Origin: an uncultured Siphonobacter sp.
GTDB taxonomy: Bacteria > Bacteroidota > Bacteroidia > Cytophagales > Spirosomataceae
DNA: 64,000 nucleotides
NCBI GenBank assembly: GCA_913774715.1
Contig: CAJYHS010000049.1
Location: forward strand, 98,215 to 162,214
Direction of reading: 5' to 3'
Shown here: piece by piece, positions 57,775 through 64,000 of the stretch
Layout: the number at the start of each line of letters is the position of its first letter
Position numbering within the stretch: the stretch's first letter is position 1
Made by a program: the position numbers and the translations under genes
The notes under the pieces: model-generated
The model's input: the letters and a program-made list of their open reading frames with translations, nothing else
Databases searched by the model: none
What the model was told of the DNA's origin: nothing

Positions 57775-58953
57775 ATGATGAATCGATTCAAAGTACTCTT
57801 TACCCTTCGTACAGACAGTGTCGTCGATAAAGACTATCCTTCTATTACCATTCGGGTAACCTTAAACGGAACTCGAATCAAACTAGGCTCTACCGGAATC
57901 AGAGTCAAAAGAGAGGACTGGGATGCAAGAGCTCAGCGGTCCCGGAAGCGGGATGTCACCTCTCTTAATGATAATGAGCAACTGGGAGCTATCGAAAGCC
58001 GTCTCCGCTCCATTCACCTGCTTTATGAATCCCGGCAGAAGAAGCTGCATCCAGAAGACGTGAAGCGTCTTTTCAAGCAGGATTACGATGTGGACCTGAG
58101 CTTCTTCACGCTACGGGATAAGTATTTGGAAGAGTCGCAGCAGCAGACGGATATGGGGATATATGCCCAGAAAACGCACTCAACCCGCAAGGATAAACTC
58201 CGTGTATTTGAGCGTTTCTTAGACGCCGAGAAGAAAACTCAGTTAACGATTGAAGAAATCAAGGGGCCCATCTTCGAACGCTTCAAGAACTGGATGCTTA
58301 AACAGGGCTACAAGCTCACCTATGCTCAGAAGTCTCAGCAGTTTTTAAAGACCTTCGTTCGCTGGTGTTTCCGCAATGGCCACATGGAGATGGATCCTTC
58401 CGCTAATTACCCAGTAAAGGTCGATAAGAAGCCCATCTTAGAGCATTTGACTGAAGAGGAGCTACAACGCCTGAAAACGACGCCATTCGTCAAGCGTCTT
58501 CAGGAAACCGTCGATTGCTACCTCTTTGCCTGTGATACAGGTCTTGCCTACGTAGACATGTCACTGCTTTCGGCTCAGAGCCTGGTTGAAGAAAACGGTC
58601 TTTTGTATGTTTCAGGGGCTAGGCAGAAAACAGACACTTCCTACTTCGTTCCATTATCGGCAAGTGCGAAGGCTCTTATCAGCAAATACGGCGGGATTGA
58701 TAAGCTGCCTCTTCGCTCTAACAAAGAAGTCAATGCCATGCTCAAAGTGGCTATGGCCCAGATTGGCGTAGACCGTCGGATCTGGTTTCACACTGCTCGC
58801 AAAACTTTTGCTATGAGGATGCAGAATAAGTTTCTTGTCTCAGACGAAACTACGGCTGCAATGCTAGGTCATAAATCTACCAAGGAACTTAAAACCTACC
58901 GGAGTATCACCAAAGAGCGGGTAACCAAAGAAATGGGCAATATCGACTTTTAA
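57775..58953 (+). CDS. Second tyrosine recombinase/integrase
   Basis: 392 residues from the ATG at 57775 (or 57778). The arm-binding domain (about 1-85) is followed by the core-binding domain (about 110-215) and the catalytic domain. Catalytic residues: HTARKTFAMRM (His, Arg), MLGHKST (His), KTYRSI (Tyr). The Arg I position reads DTGLAYVDMSLL, with Ala instead of Arg, as in the IntDOT-like group. Different from the first integrase in sequence, so it represents a second element or an invertase. No att core is identifiable nearby. Confidence 0.92.
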   Translation: MMNRFKVLFTLRTDSVVDKDYPSITIRVTLNGTRIKLGSTGIRVKREDWDARAQRSRKRDVTSLNDNEQLGAIESRLRSIHLLYESRQKKLHPEDVKRLFKQDYDVDLSFFTLRDKYLEESQQQTDMGIYAQKTHSTRKDKLRVFERFLDAEKKTQLTIEEIKGPIFERFKNWMLKQGYKLTYAQKSQQFLKTFVRWCFRNGHMEMDPSANYPVKVDKKPILEHLTEEELQRLKTTPFVKRLQETVDCYLFACDTGLAYVDMSLLSAQSLVEENGLLYVSGARQKTDTSYFVPLSASAKALISKYGGIDKLPLRSNKEVNAMLKVAMAQIGVDRRIWFHTARKTFAMRMQNKFLVSDETTAAMLGHKSTKELKTYRSITKERVTKEMGNIDF

Positions 58954-59088
58954 TCCAACTCCACTTTACCGTATAGTACTTCACGTTCCAGGTTAATTCC
59001 TTTCATTTTCAAGCTTTCCTCTTTATCACTACCTCTAGTGATCTCAGGTGAGCCATGTCCTAAACGCTTATAAATCCTCACTATTCGC

Positions 59089-59730
59089 ATGAAAAATCAA
59101 GTAAGTGCCATCGCTCCACAAACTCAGATATCGCCCGTTCTAACGCCTGAAAACGCTTCTATGGTGTCTGTCCCGCCTTTAGAACCCTTTCGGCTTTGGG
59201 GCAATTTCACCACTGCTCTGGAGTACTATGAAAAGGTGAAAGACACCCCCTGGTTCAAGGCTCATCAGCACAAAGCCGTAGTCACCTTTGATCACCTGTT
59301 GAATCAGATCATTCTTGAGATCGGGGATCAGATCAATGTCTCCGGAGGGCTTCAAGACCACCGTTTCTTCACTGATTTGGGAGTTGAGAAAGGCAGATGG
59401 ATTCCTGCTGAGGAGCTCAAGGCCTATTTCACGAACAATGCCTTTGTGTTTGGTGACTACGATAGCTTCCTGGAATTTGAAAAGGAAATGAAGGAAAACC
59501 CAAGCAACGGCGGCGTAGAATGCAGCTACGGGTTCCCACTCTTCTATGAAACCCCCATTCTGGAAGCTCGGCATTCCTGGTATATCGCCCTGCGAACGGA
59601 TCTGGAAGGTCGTTGCTTTGGCAAAGTGGAAATCTATGAACTATCTGAGCAGCGGGAACGGGTGGTAGCCCAGGTATTTGCCGAGCAAAAGAAACGCTTC
59701 AAAGACCTTATCTGCATTGATGTGTACTGA
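59089..59730 (+). CDS. Hypothetical protein
   Basis: 213 residues, soluble, with a disordered N-terminus (about 1-30). The core contains WFKAHQHKAVVTFDHLLNQIILEIGDQINVSGG and FGDYDSFLEFEKEM. No recognised family. First gene after the second integrase, followed by two small paralogous genes in the same direction. Confidence 0.6.
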   Translation: MKNQVSAIAPQTQISPVLTPENASMVSVPPLEPFRLWGNFTTALEYYEKVKDTPWFKAHQHKAVVTFDHLLNQIILEIGDQINVSGGLQDHRFFTDLGVEKGRWIPAEELKAYFTNNAFVFGDYDSFLEFEKEMKENPSNGGVECSYGFPLFYETPILEARHSWYIALRTDLEGRCFGKVEIYELSEQRERVVAQVFAEQKKRFKDLICIDVY

Positions 59731-59784
59731 TTTCAGACCACGCAAAATTGCGTTATCCTCTTACTCTTTAACTATGCTCATGCA

Positions 59785-60069
59785 ATGAAAAAGCAAATCA
59801 AGTCCCTAACCCCTCAAGAGCAAATTCAAGCCGAAGCAGCTTACCGCGTTTTGGAGCCGTTCATGACCTGTTTCTCTATTCGTCAAATCAATTATCTGCT
59901 GAGTGAAATGTTTGCCGCTTACGCTACATCTGAAGGCTTTCAGCAGGAGGAGCGATTCACCCAACGCGATAAGGCGGGCATGTACACGAGTCTGAGCCAC
60001 ATGCTCAATGAACTAGTACTGGCTATGCCCGACGGGGAGACCCGGCCTGTACCTAATAAAGCTGCTTAA
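59785..60069 (+). CDS. Small helical protein, paralogue A
   Basis: 94 residues. Shares a layout with the next gene: FSIRQINYLLSEMFAAYATSE, then LSHMLNELVLAMPD. All-helical, no motif known. Followed by a hairpin (AGCCTC...GAGGCT). Confidence 0.62.
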   Translation: MKKQIKSLTPQEQIQAEAAYRVLEPFMTCFSIRQINYLLSEMFAAYATSEGFQQEERFTQRDKAGMYTSLSHMLNELVLAMPDGETRPVPNKAA

Positions 60070-60073
60070 CAAA

Positions 60074-60108
60074 CCATCAGCCTCTTAGGGAGACTTGAGA
60101 GGCTGATT
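60074..60108 (+). terminator. Hairpin between the paralogues
   Basis: ATCAGCCTCT / TGAGAGGCTGAT arms followed by TTAAA; partial terminator. Confidence 0.5.
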
Positions 60109-60124
60109 TAAACCCTTTACAACT

Positions 60125-60418
60125 ATGGAAAATACACCTCTTGATAGCTACGAACCCCATAATGTAGATAAGATCTTTGAGATAGCGAAGGAATTCATCT
60201 CTGCTCACGCGGTCTCTGAATTGCAGGAGAATTTAGGTCAGATGTTTGCTTGCTATGTATCGGCCATGCCCAATATGGTTCTCAATGGAGTGCCTGCTCA
60301 CGATGTCGCTCAGACGTTTGTGGACCTCATGCGATTTGTGAACCGACTAGCTTTGGAGATCCCTGACTTACATGCTCAGGATTACATGGAATTAGGACAA
60401 GGTAAGTCCGCCGCTTAA
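60125..60418 (+). CDS. Small helical protein, paralogue B
   Basis: 97 residues. VSELQENLGQMFACYVSAMP and VDLMRFVNRLALEIPDL align with the corresponding helices of paralogue A. Probably a recent tandem duplication within the cargo. Function unknown. Confidence 0.62.
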   Translation: MENTPLDSYEPHNVDKIFEIAKEFISAHAVSELQENLGQMFACYVSAMPNMVLNGVPAHDVAQTFVDLMRFVNRLALEIPDLHAQDYMELGQGKSAA

Positions 60419-60442
60419 GCTTTATTTAGTGGGAGATTACCT

Positions 60443-60475
60443 AAACCCGTCTGGCATTGCTAGGCGGGTTTTTAT
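60443..60475 (+). terminator. Terminator after paralogue B
   Basis: AACCCG...CGGGTT stem followed by TTTATTTC. Confidence 0.7.
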
Positions 60476-60507
60476 TTCTTTGTGGTAATCCTTAAAACCT
60501 ATTACCT

Positions 60508-61299
60508 ATGTACACCGAAGCTGATATACTAAAGAAATTAGACCAGACATTTAAAGGAATTCTTGGTAAGTATTGCCCAAAGGATACCCCGAATGAAGTA
60601 ATTTACCAGTTCTTGCTTGACTTAGAACAGGGCTATTATGTAATAGCTAGCAGTAGAATTCACTTGTATGCTGATGATAGTAGATGGGCTATCATCTTTG
60701 AGACCAATGGCTATCAGAACCGTGCCTTACGAGCTGAGATTCTTCTTACGTATATAGGCAATTACATTGATTACAAACGAACCGAGTATCTTGAGACAAC
60801 CTATATTGATAATTTTAAAACTATTCAACTTATTAGCTTTGAAGAATTTGCAAGAATTGAAAATAAGCCAGTAGGAGAAGAAAGAAGTTTTGAGCTAATT
60901 GATGCTGATGTTAAAGCGATTCAGATTCGGGATCACATGGTTGTATTTAATACGAATCCGGAAGACTACGAAAAACTAGGCATAGAGATGAGGGAGTACG
61001 ATAATCCCCAAAGGCTTATTAGCTATGAGAACGTGCTGAGGTATTTTAATGAAACGAATCCTGACGTGATTAGTGCTACGGAAGAAGAACTCCGCCAATG
61101 CATCCCCAAGGACCTGCCTAAGCTAATGACGATAGATTCCTTTCATTTTGTAAGCATATACGAAGAGGATCATTTGCCCAGTACTCAGGAAGCCTATCAG
61201 CTGATAGCAAAAGTACTTGTAACTCAGGACCCCTTGAGCTGGCAACCTACTCAGGCTCCCAATAATCATTGGTCAAACTGGGAATCAGGTGGGTTGTAG
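60508..61299 (+). CDS. DUF7003-like protein
   Basis: 263 residues. The N-terminal half follows the DUF7003 pattern (ADILKKLDQTFKG, FLLDLEQGYYVIASSRIHLYADDSRWAIIFETNGYQNRA), a family often found next to DUF4240 and SUKH-type proteins in toxin-immunity neighbourhoods. I recall the family from its N-terminal block and cannot verify it. No signal peptide. It precedes the DUF4240 gene by 65 bases. Confidence 0.6.
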   Translation: MYTEADILKKLDQTFKGILGKYCPKDTPNEVIYQFLLDLEQGYYVIASSRIHLYADDSRWAIIFETNGYQNRALRAEILLTYIGNYIDYKRTEYLETTYIDNFKTIQLISFEEFARIENKPVGEERSFELIDADVKAIQIRDHMVVFNTNPEDYEKLGIEMREYDNPQRLISYENVLRYFNETNPDVISATEEELRQCIPKDLPKLMTIDSFHFVSIYEEDHLPSTQEAYQLIAKVLVTQDPLSWQPTQAPNNHWSNWESGGL

Positions 61300-61364
61300 C
61301 CTTTAAACGACAATTTACACTATCCATTTATGTACAGGCTGTATTACGACTCTTAACCTACCTT

Positions 61365-61952
61365 ATGGACGATTCCAATAACCTTCCTAAAAGCACGAAC
61401 TCTATTGCAAAAACCTCTATAATGCTTGATGAGGACTTATACTGGCAAATCGTAGAAGAGAGCTTACCTCATGTAGAAACCCAGGAAGAGCAAAGACAGA
61501 TGCTCATTAAACGAATTGAGCAACTCGCCCCGGAAGAAATAGTAGGTTTCCGGCTCAGAACAGATCAGTTACTCTATGATACCTATACCTCTGAAATGGC
61601 ATGTGCTGACAAGATATTGAATGGGTATTGTTCAGATGACAATTTTGAATATTTCAGGAATTGGGTCATCTCCAGAGGTAAAAGTGTTTACTATGCAGCA
61701 AAAGAAAATCCTGATACGTTAGTGAGCCAGGTAGTAGAAGTTTGGGATTTCTACGAATTTGAGCTTTTCTGGTATGTCGCCTTAGATGCTTTTTCTAATA
61801 AGACCGGACAGGATTTATATGACTACATAGACGAAGGCAATTTTCACTATACTGAATCAAAGTACCCTAGTATTGAATTAAATTGGGATGAAGATGACCC
61901 GGATAGCATGAAAGCTATTTGTCCTCAGCTTTACGAGCGAATACAGCCATAA
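61365..61952 (+). CDS. DUF4240 domain protein
   Basis: 195 residues from the ATG at 61365; a longer frame starting inside the previous gene has no conserved N-terminus. The DUF4240 signature is clear: LYWQIVEES, LAPEEIVGFRLRTDQLLYDTYT, LNGYCSDDNFEYFRNWVISRGKSVYYAA and NPDTL. The family is frequent near polymorphic toxins and is thought to be immunity- or WGR-related, without a demonstrated function. Confidence 0.85.
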   Translation: MDDSNNLPKSTNSIAKTSIMLDEDLYWQIVEESLPHVETQEEQRQMLIKRIEQLAPEEIVGFRLRTDQLLYDTYTSEMACADKILNGYCSDDNFEYFRNWVISRGKSVYYAAKENPDTLVSQVVEVWDFYEFELFWYVALDAFSNKTGQDLYDYIDEGNFHYTESKYPSIELNWDEDDPDSMKAICPQLYERIQP

Positions 61953-61954
61953 CA

Positions 61955-62128
61955 CTAATCCTTCCATGGACGATCTTTACTAGTGAAGATTTTGATATAG
62001 GTTTGCTCGTCTTCCTGGCTCCGTTTCTCTTGTACTTTCTCTTCCAGAAATACAGGGATCGGCAAGATAAGGATTGAGTCATTGCTTGTTTCTTTAAAAG
62101 AGGAGGACACCTTCGAGATAAAGTACAA
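61955..62128 (-). CDS. Possible 57-residue minus-strand ORF or gene remnant
   Basis: Runs from a TTG at 62128 to TAG at 61955 and reads as a plausible soluble C-terminus (PIPVFLEEKVQEKRSQEDEQ, IFTSKDRPWKD end). There is no ATG and an in-frame stop lies just upstream, so it is either a TTG-initiated small gene or the tail of a decayed one. Convergent with the DUF4240 gene. The rest of this 361-base gap holds only the terminator at 62223-62248. Confidence 0.3.
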   Translation of the reverse strand: MYFISKVSSSFKETSNDSILILPIPVFLEEKVQEKRSQEDEQTYIKIFTSKDRPWKD

Positions 62129-62222
62129 TTATTAAACGGTAAATCAGGTACCTGAAATAAGATCTACCTTTCATTTTTCATCCTCTCTTGGCGAACTGGG
62201 TGAAAGTAGGGTTTTGGCTAAA

Positions 62223-62248
62223 GGCTTCAGAGATTTCTGAGGCTTTTT
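62223..62248 (+). terminator. Hairpin terminator upstream of the duplicated-domain lipoprotein
   Basis: GCTTCAGA / TCTGAGGC (one G-U pair) followed by TTTTTT. It lies about 270 bases beyond the DUF4240 stop. Confidence 0.6.
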
Positions 62249-62313
62249 TCTTGGTGTAACGATAACCTGTAGCGTCTTTTAGCATAGATTACTGTCTCAT
62301 TAACCCTCATCTT

Positions 62314-63282
62314 ATGCGTCATCTCTACCTAATGCTACTAGCAATTCCGCTTATTGCCGTTTCCTGCATGTCTTCTTATAAGCCGGCAAGATCCTTTCAT
62401 ACCCAAGATCCTGAGTACGTAGTTCATTACAAACTTCTGGTTCATACCCCACTAGAAGTGTACGAAAGTATTCTCATGCGGCAACGTTATCGGGACATTC
62501 CTGCCGGGGATACTGTGGATGTTGTGCTAGCCTCAGGAGTAGAGTTATCCCCCACTACCACTGAAGCTTACTATAAGCAGTATAAGCTTAATGTTTGGGG
62601 GCTAGGAACACGTACCAAAACCCTTTCAGCTAAAAGGTACAATAGAGACGACTTCAAAATGATATTTCAGGAACCAACCAGAACTCTTACTCCTGATTTA
62701 TACCCCTTATATTTTGTAGTTAAAAGAGAGCAGCAGATAGCTCAGGCTGAACGTAAAAGAGTGTTTGAAGATTCTTCGCTCAGAGCTACCTCTGTAGCTG
62801 AATACACTTTGCTGGTCAATTCTCCCTTGGAAGTATATGATGCAAATATAACCTTTCGCTTTCCCGATGTGGCTGTAAGAGACACCATCCGAGTCCTTTT
62901 GAGAGAAGATAGTCAGCTTTCTCCTTCGATGACTAAAGCTCGGCATAAAGGGAGGGATATCTATGTTTTTGGAGCAGGAGTACGGACAAAGCTGTTAAGT
63001 CGCAAGGTCTACAAGTATGGTGACTATTTAAGCTCAAGCAAAGGTGTTCCTTTGAGTCTGCACACATATGGAACTGATGAAATAAAAAATAAGGATTCTA
63101 GCATCGGTGGCAACGGTTCATCGTCTTACAGTGGTGCAGGCTCTTATGGAGGGACTATTAATTATAGTAATGGGACCAGGTACTCTACACCTACTACCGG
63201 AGCTACTATTCACACGGGGCCTAGAGGAGGTCGATACTATTACAACTCTAATGGGAATAAAACATACATTAGGAGGAAATAA
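62314..63282 (+). CDS. Duplicated-domain lipoprotein with a GPRGGRYY-type tail
   Basis: 322 residues with a lipoprotein signal (LIAVSC, Cys18). Two homologous units follow: residues ~35-120 (YKLLVHTPLEVYESI, ELSPTTTEAYYKQYKLNVWGLGTRTKTLS) and ~165-245 (YTLLVNSPLEVYDANI, QLSPSMTKARHKGRDIYVFGAGVRTKLLS). A Gly/Ser-rich linker leads to the last ~25 residues, HTGPRGGRYYYNSNGNKTYI, a short motif found at the ends of many Bacteroidota surface proteins. The protein likely sits on the cell surface. Role unknown. Confidence 0.75.
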   Translation: MRHLYLMLLAIPLIAVSCMSSYKPARSFHTQDPEYVVHYKLLVHTPLEVYESILMRQRYRDIPAGDTVDVVLASGVELSPTTTEAYYKQYKLNVWGLGTRTKTLSAKRYNRDDFKMIFQEPTRTLTPDLYPLYFVVKREQQIAQAERKRVFEDSSLRATSVAEYTLLVNSPLEVYDANITFRFPDVAVRDTIRVLLREDSQLSPSMTKARHKGRDIYVFGAGVRTKLLSRKVYKYGDYLSSSKGVPLSLHTYGTDEIKNKDSSIGGNGSSSYSGAGSYGGTINYSNGTRYSTPTTGATIHTGPRGGRYYYNSNGNKTYIRRK

Positions 63283-63387
63283 GTTGATTTAAACGCAGTC
63301 AGCTTTACCTGCCACGCTAGCTTTATCACAATCAATACTCATCTTTGGGGTTTATAATAATCTGTCTGTTTTCATTAATCCACCAAC

Positions 63388-63798
63388 ATGTCAAGCTTAA
63401 CATTTAAAGAAATTGTAGGAGAACTACCACTAGTTACAGGCGACCCCGAAGGTTTTTATCATGTCGAGAACTACCAGCAACTTTGGGAAGAACTAAACGC
63501 ACTTACCGGAAATGCTATTTCTATTACGGATTGGAAAGGCGAATTAGTAGACGACACTGCACTTCATTTAGAGTTTACAATTGAGGGGGATCCAATTGTA
63601 CTAGATTTTGAGTATGCGGATTTCCTGGAAGAAGCCTTTATACAGGCCGTTAACGCTCACCTGCCCGGAGAGAAGCGTTTTGTAATGGTAGCTCCTGGAG
63701 GAATAGATAACTTTGATCAAAGCTACAATTTCATGTATTTAACTCCGGAGCATGCTCAAACCCTATTCAATAATCAGTATGCTTTTCCTATTAGGTAG
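63388..63798 (+). CDS. Hypothetical protein, possible immunity-type
   Basis: 136 residues, acidic and soluble (SITDWKGELVDDTALHLEFTIEGDPIVLDFEYADFLEEAF, read as separate blocks), with a C-terminal NFMYLTPEHAQTLFNNQYAF. Length, charge and location after DUF7003/DUF4240 genes resemble immunity proteins, but no family is recognised. Confidence 0.6.
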   Translation: MSSLTFKEIVGELPLVTGDPEGFYHVENYQQLWEELNALTGNAISITDWKGELVDDTALHLEFTIEGDPIVLDFEYADFLEEAFIQAVNAHLPGEKRFVMVAPGGIDNFDQSYNFMYLTPEHAQTLFNNQYAFPIR

Positions 63799-63828
63799 AT
63801 TTAATTTTTGAACGTTCAAGCGTATCTT

Positions 63829-63852
63829 AGGGTGTATCATGAGGTACACCCT
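63829..63852 (+). terminator. Terminator after the last gene
   Basis: AGGGTGTA / TACACCCT with an 8-base loop, followed by TATTGTTT. The last 148 bases of the window show no ORF, tRNA or repeat. Confidence 0.7.
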
Positions 63853-64000
63853 TATTGTTTAACGGCTCCGACTCTCCTGTTCTTCTTTATTCTGGAGGAG
63901 AGATCGGTAAAGTCAGGATTGATAGAGTACCCATAATTCCGCTCGATAAATTATTTTATGTTACCGCCCTTTAAAACACGGAGTAAAATCTACTCACTCA

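Noticed and set aside
40000..64000. CRISPR array, transposase or conjugation (relaxase/T4SS) genes in the element
   Set aside because: Looked for repeat-spacer periodicity, DDE transposases and mobilisation proteins; none seen in this window.

Overview
The window comes from a Bacteroidota chromosome, most likely a cytophagalean (Spirosoma/Siphonobacter-like) bacterium. The signs are Bacteroidota promoters of the TTG-N19-21-TAnnTTTG type, few Shine-Dalgarno sequences, a PorP/SprF protein and a gliding-motility-type C-terminal sorting domain (type IX secretion), many SusD-less hydrolase lipoproteins, and a bacterial GGGP synthase homologue. Genus cannot be fixed from the sequence alone.

Positions 1-40,010 are ordinary chromosome. 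In order they hold a three-gene lipoprotein operon (LVIVD-repeat protein), an M28 peptidase, tRNA-Leu(CAG), malate:quinone oxidoreductase with a long structured 5' leader, dihydrolipoamide dehydrogenase, a porP/sprF gene divergent from a large T9SS-exported PKD protein, secreted polysaccharide hydrolases (GH16, GH67, GH43) mixed with housekeeping genes (nrdB, nagA, comF, xth, glpD, cutC, GGGP synthase, nfuA), the rplU-rpmA ribosomal pair, an aminotransferase-tyrA operon, dnaX and comB. Most genes are separated by strong symmetrical hairpin terminators.

Two regulatory features stand out in the chromosomal half. The aminotransferase-tyrA operon is preceded by a complete attenuator: promoter, a 17-residue leader peptide with five consecutive tyrosine codons (MATILYTASYYYYYANA), and a U-tracted terminator just before the first structural gene. 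In dnaX, a run of ten A residues containing the heptamer A-AAA-AAG lies just after the ATPase/collar region, and both alternative frames stop within four codons, so a short gamma form is probably made.

At 40,014-40,060 a truncated tRNA-Asn 3' half marks the left attachment site of an integrated element that runs past the right edge of the window. Its first part (40.1-51.7 kb) has an integrase with phased repeats upstream, an excisionase-like HTH protein, a VRR-NUC-like nuclease, a DUF3987 primase/helicase-type protein, a zinc-finger/TOPRIM-like protein, a terminase-small-like protein, a tandem family of small paralogues and a full-length tail tape-measure protein. No capsid, portal or large terminase is visible. 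This suggests a phage satellite or a strongly reduced prophage. From 51.7 to 57.4 kb there are cargo lipoproteins, a truncated KilA-N gene and hairpin-rich non-coding DNA. A second tyrosine recombinase at 57.8 kb, with its own 21-bp direct repeats, opens a further cargo region (59-64 kb). It holds paralogous small proteins, DUF7003-like and DUF4240 proteins of the kind found near polymorphic toxins, and a duplicated-domain lipoprotein.
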